Shown one piece after another: positions 1-5,830 of a stretch of 7,397 bases of DNA. Made by a program: the position numbers and the translations under genes. This DNA comes from an uncultured Solirubrobacterales bacterium (lineage in GTDB: Bacteria > Actinomycetota > Thermoleophilia > Solirubrobacterales > Solirubrobacteraceae): the NCBI GenBank assembly GCA_903953065.1, contig CAJBIG010000234.1, forward strand, positions 1 to 7,397, in the 5' to 3' direction. A model generated the notes under the pieces. That model worked only from the letters and a program-made list of their open reading frames with translations. It did not search any database and was not told where the DNA came from. Each line of letters opens with the position of its first letter. The first letter of the stretch is position 1.

Positions 1-50
1 CTCACCGGCCGCGTCCGCTGAGCCCTCGTGTCGACCTCCTGATCCGCCTG

Positions 51-65
51 TAGTCTCCACGCCTG
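51..65 (+). promoter_or_regulatory. Possible -10 box for a near-leaderless transporter mRNA
   Basis: The hexamer TAGTCT (51-56) fits the TANNNT form of a -10 box. Its first T lies 15 bases before the ATG at 66, so transcription would start about 3 bases before the start codon. No Shine-Dalgarno-like purine run precedes this ATG, which fits a leaderless or nearly leaderless message. No good -35 hexamer is visible. A six-base degenerate match is weak evidence on its own. Confidence 0.25.
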
Positions 66-1637
66 ATGCCCAAGGCTCCTGCCAAGAAGCAGCGCTCCGG
101 CAACTGGATCCTCGCGGCGATGATCTTCGCCGTCGGGATGACCTTCATCGACATGACGATCGTTTCGATCGCGATCCCCGAGATTCAGAAAGATCTTGGC
201 CTCAGCGAAACCGGCGTTCAATGGATCGTCAATGGCTACCTGCTGGCGCTTTCAGCCACCTTCGCTCTCGGTGGCCGAATTGGCGACACGTTCGGCAAGC
301 GGCGAGTCGTCACGCTCGGCGTAATCATCTTCGCGGTCGCCTCCGCACTCTGCGGCGCAACGCCAAGTGGCAGTCTCGCGGAGCCGTGGATCATCACCTT
401 CCGCGTGATCCAGGGCATCGGCGCCGCACTTATGATTCCGGCCGCATTGGCACTGGTCATCTCTGCCTATCCGATCGAAAAGCGCGGTCAAGCGCTGGGG
501 ATCTTCTTTGGAATTACGGGCGCGCTCACCTCGGTCGGCCCGATCGCGGGCGGCTACCTAACGCAGGTCGATTGGCGGGCGATCTTCTGGATCAACATTC
601 CAATCGCAATCATCGCGCTGGTACTGATCATGATCGCCAAGCCCGACGATGAGCGCACACCGGCGCCGATCGACTACCGTGGCGCCGTTCTTATAACCAG
701 CGGCATGGCGCTCTCCGTGCTCGGCTTGCAGCAGGCGAGCCAATGGGGTTGGGGCAGTCCGAAGACGATCGGTGCGATCGTGATCGGCACGCTGCTGATC
801 ATCGCCTTTATCCGGCACGAGCTGAGCACCAGTGACCCGCTGATTCGAGTGCGGATCTTCAGCAACAGGGCCTTCGCCGCCGACAACGTTGTGCTCTTCC
901 TGCTGATGATCGTTTTCATACCGCTCTTCTTCTTCGCCAGTACGTACGCGCAGCTGGCGCTTGGCCAGAGCTCCTCCGATGCGGGGCTTTACCTGCTCTA
1001 TTTCTTCATTGGCTTTGCAGTCGCAACGCAGATTGGCGGGCGGATACTCGACAAGGTTGGCGCGCGCCCGGCGATCGTTGCCGGCGGGCTGATCGGTGCG
1101 ATCGGCTTCTACCTTTGGGCCTCAGAGCTGACCGACCTCAGCGTGAACGCGCAGATCCCTTACATCATCCTTGCCGGCTTTGGGATCGGCCTGATCCTCT
1201 CCCCCGCTAATACCGATGCGATTAACCGTGCGCCAGCGAGCACATATGGCGAGGTAACGGGAATCACGCAGACGGTCAGGAACTACGGCTCCAGCGTCGG
1301 CCTGGCGATTCTCGGAACGATTCTGATCACGCAGAACCGGCTCAACATTGAGGACAACCTCGGCAAGCTTGGACTGCCGAAGGCTCAGGCTGATCAGATC
1401 GCCTCCGACCTCTCGAGCGGCGCGCCATCAACCGGCGGCGGAGGCGGCGCGCAGGCGGCCGAAATCTTCAAGGGAATCCAGATTTCCTACGCCCAGTCGA
1501 CGCAGACGATCTTTTACATCATGACCGGCGTGCTCGTGGTTCTCTTCTTCTTCGCGCTGATCTTTGTGCCTAGCGGCAAGGTCGAGAAGGTCGCTGCAGA
1601 GGGCAGCTACGACGCGCCTGCGGCCGGTCCGGGATAA
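66..1637 (+). CDS. MFS transporter, DHA2 family (EmrB/QacA-type, 14 TM segments)
   Basis: This is an inner-membrane proton-coupled exporter of the major facilitator superfamily, of the kind that exports drugs or other small amphiphilic compounds; the substrate cannot be read from sequence. The 523 residues match the usual size of 14-helix DHA2 proteins. In order: the TM1 signature with Asp29 (DMTIVSIAIP, 29-38); motif A (GGRIGDTFGKRR, 69-80) in loop 2-3; motif B in TM4 with Arg113 (FRVIQGIGAA, 112-121); motif C in TM5 (GITGALTSVGPIAGG, 149-163), typical of drug:H+ antiporters; and the DWRAIFWINIP segment (169-179). A long loop before the last helix (about 422-480) carries a run of five glycines (457-461). 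The cytoplasmic N-terminus is basic. An in-frame stop at 51-53 makes ATG 66 the first possible ATG. No ribosome-binding site precedes it. No regulator gene is visible next to it. Confidence 0.93.
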   Translation: MPKAPAKKQRSGNWILAAMIFAVGMTFIDMTIVSIAIPEIQKDLGLSETGVQWIVNGYLLALSATFALGGRIGDTFGKRRVVTLGVIIFAVASALCGATPSGSLAEPWIITFRVIQGIGAALMIPAALALVISAYPIEKRGQALGIFFGITGALTSVGPIAGGYLTQVDWRAIFWINIPIAIIALVLIMIAKPDDERTPAPIDYRGAVLITSGMALSVLGLQQASQWGWGSPKTIGAIVIGTLLIIAFIRHELSTSDPLIRVRIFSNRAFAADNVVLFLLMIVFIPLFFFASTYAQLALGQSSSDAGLYLLYFFIGFAVATQIGGRILDKVGARPAIVAGGLIGAIGFYLWASELTDLSVNAQIPYIILAGFGIGLILSPANTDAINRAPASTYGEVTGITQTVRNYGSSVGLAILGTILITQNRLNIEDNLGKLGLPKAQADQIASDLSSGAPSTGGGGGAQAAEIFKGIQISYAQSTQTIFYIMTGVLVVLFFFALIFVPSGKVEKVAAEGSYDAPAAGPG

Positions 1638-1663
1638 GCCGCAGCATACGGCGGCTGCAGCCG
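1638..1663 (+). terminator. GC-rich hairpin just after the transporter stop, weak
   Basis: Directly after the TAA at 1635-1637, GCCGC (1638-1642) can pair with GCGGC (1651-1655). The perfect 12-base palindrome CGGCTGCAGCCG (1652-1663) overlaps this. There is no T-run, so this is not a canonical intrinsic terminator; it may only attenuate read-through into the downstream gene 66 bases away. Confidence 0.25.
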
Positions 1664-1703
1664 GTACGATGACATTCGTCACCAAACGGAACGGGAGATT
1701 CAG

Positions 1704-2219
1704 ATGGCTGAAGTAGTCCCAATCACAGGCACGCCCGCAACGGCGAAGATTCGCAACCCTCTTGGCGTAATCGGGCTGACTTTGATCACGCTCGGGATCT
1801 ACTACATCTTCTGGTACTACTTCGTGAACCGCGAGATGAAGGATCTCGGCGAGTCGCGCGGCACCGACGAATGCGGCGAGAGCCCAGGCACCTCGGTGGT
1901 GGCGATCACCTTGGGCGCCTTCATCATCGTGCCGCCGTTCGTCTCGCACTACAACAGCTTCAAGCGGATGAACGCTGCCAGCCGACTCACCGGCGCCGGC
2001 GACGGCTTCGACGCCGGCCTCGGCCTGCTGCTTTGGATCTTCCTCTCGCCGGTCGCGGTCTACCTCTTCCAGATGAACCTAAACAAGGTTTGGGAAGCGC
2101 AGCGCGGCGCCGTTGCGGCCGCGCCAGCGGCGGCAATCGAGACAACGCCGCAATCCGCCGCGCCGGAAGCCGAGCCGGCGGCTCCGGCCGAGCCGGCAGC
2201 CGACGAGCCGCAGGGCTGA
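1704..2219 (+). CDS. DUF4234 family small membrane protein
   Basis: This is a 171-residue membrane protein of unknown function. Residues 17-45 (RNPLGVIGLTLITLGIYYIF followed by WYYFVNREMK) carry the hallmark of DUF4234: an Arg-Asn-Pro lead-in, a first helix with the TLGIYYIFWYY pattern, then a charged segment. A second hydrophobic stretch lies at about 64-80, followed by SHYNSFKRMN (81-90), and a third at about 104-125. The C-terminal tail (about 135-171) is low-complexity Ala/Pro/Glu, acidic and probably disordered and cytoplasmic. A GGGAG ribosome-binding site (1693-1697) lies 6 bases before the ATG, so the start is well supported. It follows the transporter by 66 bases and could be co-transcribed, but a hairpin intervenes. 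No catalytic residues are apparent; no function should be assigned beyond the family name. Confidence 0.85.
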   Translation: MAEVVPITGTPATAKIRNPLGVIGLTLITLGIYYIFWYYFVNREMKDLGESRGTDECGESPGTSVVAITLGAFIIVPPFVSHYNSFKRMNAASRLTGAGDGFDAGLGLLLWIFLSPVAVYLFQMNLNKVWEAQRGAVAAAPAAAIETTPQSAAPEAEPAAPAEPAADEPQG

Positions 2220-2233
2220 GCGCGGAGCTCAGC
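2215..2233. terminator. Bidirectional hairpin in the DUF4234/hisD convergent gap
   Basis: GCTGAGC (2215-2221) pairs perfectly with GCTCAGC (2227-2233) across a 5-base loop; the left arm contains the TGA stop of the DUF4234 gene. The same stem would form in a transcript coming from hisD, 21 bases past its stop. The gap between the convergent genes is only 35 bases, where a shared terminator is expected. No T-run follows on either strand, so termination by this hairpin is inferred. Confidence 0.45.
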
Positions 2234-2254
2234 TACGGGCGCGCAGCTCGAGAC

Positions 2255-3589
2255 TCAGGAGCCGCTTTGCCGAGCACGCAGCGCCGCTGCGTGAGCGGGG
2301 AAGCCTTCATGAACAGCCAGCGCCAGCGCCCCGGGAGTGAGCCGTTCCAGCGCCGCGGCGTCGGCCTTGGCAATTGAGACCTTCTTGAGGAAGGTTTCGG
2401 CGGTCACGCCGCCGGTAACGCGCGCGAAGGCACCGGTCGGCAGCGCCGCGGGAACCCCGATCACGTAGTTGGCAAGCGAAACCGGCGTCTGCTGGCCGAG
2501 TAGCACCTCTCCGGCGTGATCGATCATCGCCAGCACCGCTTCCTCGTCACGGGCGACGATCTGCATGTGCTCGGGCGCGTACCAGTTGGTGACAAGCGCG
2601 GCTTCGGTTAGGTCAGCGACGATAATCGCGCCGCCGTTCTCGCCCAGAGCGGCATGAGCGTAAGCGCGGCGCGGCTCCGGCAGCGCGGCGATCTGGCGGG
2701 CGATCTCAATCTGCGTTGCCTCAATCAGCGCCTCGCTGTCGGTAACGAGCAGCGAAGCCGAATCAGGGCCGTGCTCGGCTTCGTTGAGCAGGTCGGCGGC
2801 AAGCAGGCGCGGGTCGGCGCTGTCGTCGGCGAGGATCAACGACTCGGAAGGCCCGAGCAGCATCTGCGTGTGGCAGCCGTACTGCTGGCAGGCAATCTGA
2901 GCCGCCTGCACCGGCGGACTGCCAGGGCCGAGCAGCTTGCGCACCTTTGGGATCGACTCGGTGCCGAAAGCGAGCGCCGCCACTCCGGCGGGGCCGTTGG
3001 CACGGAAGATCTGCCTAATCCCGAGCTGGTCGGCTGCGCAGAGCACGGCCGCGTCAACCTCGCCGGCGCCGCCCGGGACCGGAGGCACGACAACGGCGAT
3101 CTCCGGCACTCCGGCGACCACGGCGGGAGTGGCGATCTGCACGAGGACCGAAGGGAACGAGCCCTTGCCGCTGGGAACGAACAGTCCGGCGCTGGCGATC
3201 GCAGTCGCCTTCTCGCCGACTGTTAGGCCGGGCTGAATTTCGACCCGCCACTCGCGCTCACGGGTGAGCTCCTCGTTGAAGGCGCGCACGTTCGCGATTC
3301 CCTCAGCGATCGCCGCCTGCACCGGCGCGGGAACCGATTCGCGCGCTCCGGCAAACTCAGCCTCGGTTATCTGGAGTCCGCCTTCGGCGATCTCACAACC
3401 GTCAAACTTCGCCAGCGCGCCGATGACGGCGGCGTCGCCGTTCTCGCGCACGTCTTCGACGATCAGTTCGATCGATTCGCGCAGCTCGGGGTCGAAAATC
3501 GCCGTTACACCGCGGCCGAGTAGCTGCTCGCGGGCAGCGGCATCGAGCTCGCTCCACGCCAGCACGCGCATCGGCGCCTGCTCAGACAC
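2255..3589 (-). CDS. hisD: Histidinol dehydrogenase family protein, divergent active site
   Basis: The HisD family oxidises L-histidinol to L-histidine in two NAD-dependent steps using zinc, in the cytoplasm. The 444 residues match the family's usual length. Conserved landmarks (E. coli numbering in brackets): GPSES at 246-250 with Ser248 (S237), EAEHGPDS at 270-277 with His273 (H262), YAPEH at 337-341 with the Glu340/His341 catalytic pair (E326/H327), and Glu428/His433 (E414/H419). Four positions differ. The zinc ligand Q259 is Glu270 and the zinc ligand D360 (in GDY) is Asn374 (in ANY). The NAD-contact positions Q188 and N211 appear as Ala201 and Ser224. The usual NHVLPT is PAALPT. I believe some HisD homologues share the GPGS/EAEHG/ANY pattern, but this is from memory. 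The gene lies 12 bases after hisB and is probably translationally coupled. The GTG start has no clear Shine-Dalgarno; Met7 (3571) is an alternative. It may be true HisD or a paralogue with another substrate. Confidence 0.85.
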   Translation of the reverse strand: MSEQAPMRVLAWSELDAAAREQLLGRGVTAIFDPELRESIELIVEDVRENGDAAVIGALAKFDGCEIAEGGLQITEAEFAGARESVPAPVQAAIAEGIANVRAFNEELTREREWRVEIQPGLTVGEKATAIASAGLFVPSGKGSFPSVLVQIATPAVVAGVPEIAVVVPPVPGGAGEVDAAVLCAADQLGIRQIFRANGPAGVAALAFGTESIPKVRKLLGPGSPPVQAAQIACQQYGCHTQMLLGPSESLILADDSADPRLLAADLLNEAEHGPDSASLLVTDSEALIEATQIEIARQIAALPEPRRAYAHAALGENGGAIIVADLTEAALVTNWYAPEHMQIVARDEEAVLAMIDHAGEVLLGQQTPVSLANYVIGVPAALPTGAFARVTGGVTAETFLKKVSIAKADAAALERLTPGALALAVHEGFPAHAAALRARQSGS

Positions 3590-3601
3590 GCCGGTTCATG
3601 A

Positions 3602-4243
3602 TCAGTCGAGTGTTCCCTTGACGCCGGCCGTCATTCCGGCGCGGCGCGGGTTAGCTACGAACGCCGCCCGCAGCGCGCGCGCGAAAGCGCGGAAGCCGGC
3701 CTCCCAGGCGTGGTGCGGGTCGTTGCTGTCGTCGAAGAGGTCAAGCTGGATCGTGCAGCGGGCGCCCTGCGAGAAGCCCTCGAAGAAGGCGACCAGATCG
3801 ACGCAAAGGACATCCTCGACGCGCTCGAACGATGCCGCTCCCCCGCGCTTTACGAATGTGTTGGCTCGGCCTTCGAACGAGATCTGCGCCAGCGCGCTTG
3901 CCTCATCCATCACTCCGTAGGCGAAACCGTTCGACTCAACGCCGTCGGCAATGCGATCACTGATTGCTTGGCCTGCCGCCGCGCCGAGCGCAAGGCCGAC
4001 GTCTTCCATCACGACGTGCATCAACCGGTAGGTGCGTACTTCGTAGCTGGCGTCGACGTTGATGTCGGCGTACCAGCCAAGCATTTCGAGCATGTGATCG
4101 AAGAAAGCGAGCGTCGTATCGAGCTTTGGATCCCGGCGTGGGCCGAAATCAAGCGTCGTCAAAACGAGCGCTTCGCGGCTCTCGCGGCGCGTCGTGTAGC
4201 TCTCGCCGTCGCGTTCGACGGCCATTCCCTTGTATTCGGTCAC
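3602..4243 (-). CDS. hisB: Imidazoleglycerol-phosphate dehydratase (HisB) family, divergent
   Basis: IGPD dehydrates imidazole glycerol phosphate to imidazole acetol phosphate in histidine biosynthesis, using two manganese ions held by His and Glu residues. This 213-residue protein keeps much of the family pattern: Arg/Glu in the N-terminal 'KET'-like element (RESREA, 20-25), FFDHM (47-51), HVVMEDVGLALG (76-87), VMDEA (111-115), an EGR segment (124-126), PHHAWE (176-181) with His177, His178 and Glu181, and a terminal VKG (208-210). Several canonical residues are missing. The usual HHTVED is HVVMED, so the second His is Val77. The His after FLDHM and the His of the 'LHI' strand (Gln166 here) are absent, and the Ser of S-x-K-G is Gly207. 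GTG is chosen as the start because AAGGAG (4254-4249) lies 5 bases upstream. hisD follows 12 bases later, while the usual his-operon neighbour hisC is absent. It could be a catalytically altered paralogue rather than a working IGPD. Confidence 0.8.
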   Translation of the reverse strand: MTEYKGMAVERDGESYTTRRESREALVLTTLDFGPRRDPKLDTTLAFFDHMLEMLGWYADINVDASYEVRTYRLMHVVMEDVGLALGAAAGQAISDRIADGVESNGFAYGVMDEASALAQISFEGRANTFVKRGGAASFERVEDVLCVDLVAFFEGFSQGARCTIQLDLFDDSNDPHHAWEAGFRAFARALRAAFVANPRRAGMTAGVKGTLD

Positions 4244-4334
4244 CGATTCTCCTTGCCTTAAGGTATTGGTTCAGGCATCAACAGCTTGCCTGTTGAAACT
4301 CGAAAAGCTGGGATTTCGCGACCGTCACGGCAGG
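4244..4334 (-). promoter_or_regulatory. hisB leader with two mutually exclusive hairpins
   Basis: This 91-base spacer is much longer than the 12-base gaps elsewhere in the minus-strand group. In the minus-strand RNA, one stem pairs TCAACAG with CTGTTGA (arms 4296-4290 and 4284-4278, 5-base loop). A second pairs CAGGCA with TGCCTG (arms 4292-4287 and 4277-4272, 9-base loop). They share bases and cannot coexist. Downstream are CCTTAAGG (4263-4256) and the strong AAGGAG site for hisB; CCTT could pair with part of that site. This looks like a regulated leader or processing site, but the function is inferred. A six-codon frame (4278-4258, MPEPIP) inside it has no His codon. Confidence 0.35.
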
Positions 4335-4943
4335 CTACGAAGCAACTTCGCGCGCAGTCCAGCCGGCAAGCTGCTCTGCGCAGTCGGCCATCGAGTCGCT
4401 CCAGCTGCGCGCGGCGTGCTCGGTGCCGTCGTCGCTGACGATCTTCACCAGCCTGACCGGAACGCCGACGGCCTGTGCGACCGCGGCCACGGCGTAGCCC
4501 TCCATGTCGGCCAAGTCGGCCAGCTTGGCGAGCCGCTCGCGCAGCTGCGGGTCGGCGACGAAGCGGTCACCGGTAGCTAGCCCTGGGCCGTCGCCGAGCT
4601 CCAGCGGGGCACCGAAGTTCTCGCCGGTGAGCGCAAAGATCGCTTCGCCATCGAAGTCGTGCTGAACGGCGCGGCCGATCACGTGAATTCCGCTGAGGCC
4701 GTCCTTCAGCGCACCCGCGGTGCCAAGATTTATTACTTCCGAGGGGCGCTGCTCGGCGAGAGTCCTCGCCGTCGCGGCGGAGGCGCGCACCTTGCCGGCA
4801 CCGGTCACGAGCACGGGCAGGCCAAGCTCGTGAAGGTGCTCACCTTCCTCGCGCAGCGCGACCACCAGCAGCGCGCGGTCGGGTGATATTTCACCGAAGA
4901 GTTCCATTGCCAGCGAGTCTACATTCGACGCGCCGCGATGCAT
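4335..4943 (-). CDS. Nucleosidase of the MTAN / futalosine hydrolase-like (PNP_UDP_1) fold
   Basis: This is a cytoplasmic N-ribosyl hydrolase-like protein of 202 residues, shorter than E. coli MTAN (about 230). Visible family features: VTGAGKVRAS (46-55), the NLGTAGAL glycine-rich element (72-79), ATGDRFVAD (123-131), DMEGYAVA (146-153), whose Glu should bind the ribose hydroxyls as in MTAN, and SDD (170-172), whose Asp corresponds to the catalytic acid acting on the purine. The base or nucleoside used cannot be told: methylthioadenosine, S-adenosylhomocysteine, futalosine or another nucleoside are all possible. The ATG at 4943 lies 12 bases after the DNase gene's stop and has no Shine-Dalgarno; Met13 (ATG at 4907) is a credible alternative because the conserved part starts near residue 24. 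Close linkage to the DNase gene suggests co-transcription, while hisB is separated by a 91-base leader. Confidence 0.8.
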   Translation of the reverse strand: MHRGASNVDSLAMELFGEISPDRALLVVALREEGEHLHELGLPVLVTGAGKVRASAATARTLAEQRPSEVINLGTAGALKDGLSGIHVIGRAVQHDFDGEAIFALTGENFGAPLELGDGPGLATGDRFVADPQLRERLAKLADLADMEGYAVAAVAQAVGVPVRLVKIVSDDGTEHAARSWSDSMADCAEQLAGWTAREVAS

Positions 4944-4955
4944 GACGGGGCGGGG

Positions 4956-5702
4956 CTAGTAGAAGCGGTAGCTGAACCGCGTGCCGCTGCAGAAGCGGCG
5001 CAGCTTGATCCCCATCACCGAGCCGTGCGAGCGATTCTCACTGCTGGGGACGAGCATCACGCTTGCCATCCAGCCGACCGGGTTGGCGCCGCGAGTTAGC
5101 GCTTCCGAGCCGCGCCCGCGGCCCATCGCCGGCGGATACTCGTCACGGTCATAGCCGTCTTTCGTTGCCACGTTCGCCAGCAACCTCTTGCGGCGGGCGT
5201 CGGTGCCGCGTCGGTCGACCACCAGGGTCGCCGGCCAGCCGCTACGGATCGCCTTAAGGAAGTGGCGGCGAATGTTCGGGTACTTGGTCGCGCTAAAACC
5301 GACCTGCTGTACGGCTGACGGCTTCACGCAGCCGGCCTCGGGGTTGGACGGCGAAGCCGTCCCGGTCGGTTTCGACGCGCCCTTCTTCAGACACGGGCAG
5401 GGCAGCGATTCGCAGTAGACGCCGTCACCGTCCCCGTCGCGCGTGTTGGCGGCGCGCTGAGCCGCGGCCTGGTTTGAGAAGTCGCTGCATCGGCCGCTGC
5501 CGGCGACCGTCACTGGATTGGCGGCGGTTGCGGTTTCTGCGGCCGTCGAGGCCGCCGCCTTGCTCTCAGTGCTGCTCGCCTCGGGCGCCGTTTCCGTGCT
5601 GCTCATCATCGCCTCACTGCCGCCGCAGGCAGCCAGAAGCAACACGCTGGCAGCTAGGGCAGCAAGCGATGGGAGGCTGGTTTTGAGTGAAGAGAGCTTC
5701 AA
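4956..5702 (-). CDS. Secreted lipoprotein: excalibur motif fused to NucA/NucB-type DNase domain
   Basis: This 248-residue exported protein has three parts. An N-terminal signal peptide ends in a lipobox (LAAC, 23-26), so Cys26 should be lipidated and anchor the protein outside the membrane. A Ser/Thr/Ala/Glu-rich linker (about 30-65) follows. Next is an excalibur calcium-binding motif: Cys72 plus the DxDxDGxxCE pattern at 89-98. Residues about 125-248 resemble the sporulation-type nucleases NucA/NucB of Bacillus: a YPNIRRHFLKAI segment (141-152), VVDRRG (161-166), the signature DRDEYPPAM (185-193, DRDEWPMA in Bacillus) and ENRSHGSVMG (222-231, matching the NRGAGSWVG region). Extracellular DNA cleavage is therefore likely, with calcium possibly bound by the excalibur part. 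The start is TTG at 5702: an in-frame stop lies at 5732-5730 and there is no ATG before the lipobox. The nucleosidase gene follows 12 bases later. Confidence 0.85.
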   Translation of the reverse strand: MKLSSLKTSLPSLAALAASVLLLAACGGSEAMMSSTETAPEASSTESKAAASTAAETATAANPVTVAGSGRCSDFSNQAAAQRAANTRDGDGDGVYCESLPCPCLKKGASKPTGTASPSNPEAGCVKPSAVQQVGFSATKYPNIRRHFLKAIRSGWPATLVVDRRGTDARRKRLLANVATKDGYDRDEYPPAMGRGRGSEALTRGANPVGWMASVMLVPSSENRSHGSVMGIKLRRFCSGTRFSYRFY

Positions 5703-5726
5703 GACTGCACCAACTCTGCAGCACCG

Positions 5727-5732
5727 ATTCTA
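5727..5732 (-). promoter_or_regulatory. Possible -10 box (TAGAAT) for the DNase lipoprotein gene
   Basis: On the minus strand TAGAAT differs from TATAAT at one base and sits 24 bases before the TTG start, in the divergent intergenic region. This would give a 5' leader of roughly 18 bases. No matching -35 hexamer is seen at 16-18 bases. The start site is a guess from one element. Confidence 0.35.
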
Positions 5733-5761
5733 TTGAGCGGTCGGCGTCAGCCTCAGAGATG

Positions 5762-5793
5762 CTTAAGAGAAGGGCCCTTGAGTTGTGATCACA
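5762..5793. promoter_or_regulatory. Cluster of three palindromes in the divergent intergenic region
   Basis: Within 32 bases are CTTAAG (5762-5767), AAGGGCCCTT (5770-5779) and TGTGATCACA (5784-5793), each a perfect palindrome. The last is flanked by an offset inverted repeat, CTTGA (5777-5781) and TCAAG (5795-5799). They lie between the divergent DNase and Gly-rich membrane protein genes, where operators are expected. TGTGATCACA resembles the half-sites of CRP/FNR-type operators but lacks their central spacer. No cognate regulator is in the window. Confidence 0.35.
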
Positions 5794-5830
5794 GTCAAGC
5801 GCCTGCGGGCGAACAGAAAGGATTCACAAG

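Noticed and set aside
1..21. A short open frame ending in TGA at 19-21 that could be the tail of an upstream + strand gene
   Set aside because: Only six codons are visible and two other frames are equally open, so no coding call can be supported.
1428..1949. A 173-codon minus strand open frame across the transporter and DUF4234 genes
   Set aside because: It overlaps two convincing genes and its His/Arg/Asp-rich translation is typical of antisense reading in GC-rich DNA.
2167..2210. Repeated GCCGAGCCGGC-type bases near the end of the DUF4234 gene
   Set aside because: Explained by the low-complexity Ala/Glu/Pro tail it encodes, not a separate repeat element.
2654..3226. A 190-codon + strand open frame opposite hisD
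   Set aside because: It lies wholly antisense to a well-matched HisD-family gene; its Arg/Gly/Ala-rich product shows no family pattern and reflects high GC.
3710..4261. A 183-codon + strand open frame opposite hisB
   Set aside because: Shadow of the HisB-family gene, which has the better start signal and recognisable motifs.
4258..4278. A six-codon frame (MPEPIP) in the hisB leader as a possible attenuator peptide
   Set aside because: It has no His codons and no ribosome-binding site, so a classical his leader peptide is not supported.
5784..5793. TGTGATCACA as a true CRP site
   Set aside because: The two half-sites are joined without the six-base spacer of the CRP consensus, so it is listed only as part of a palindrome cluster.
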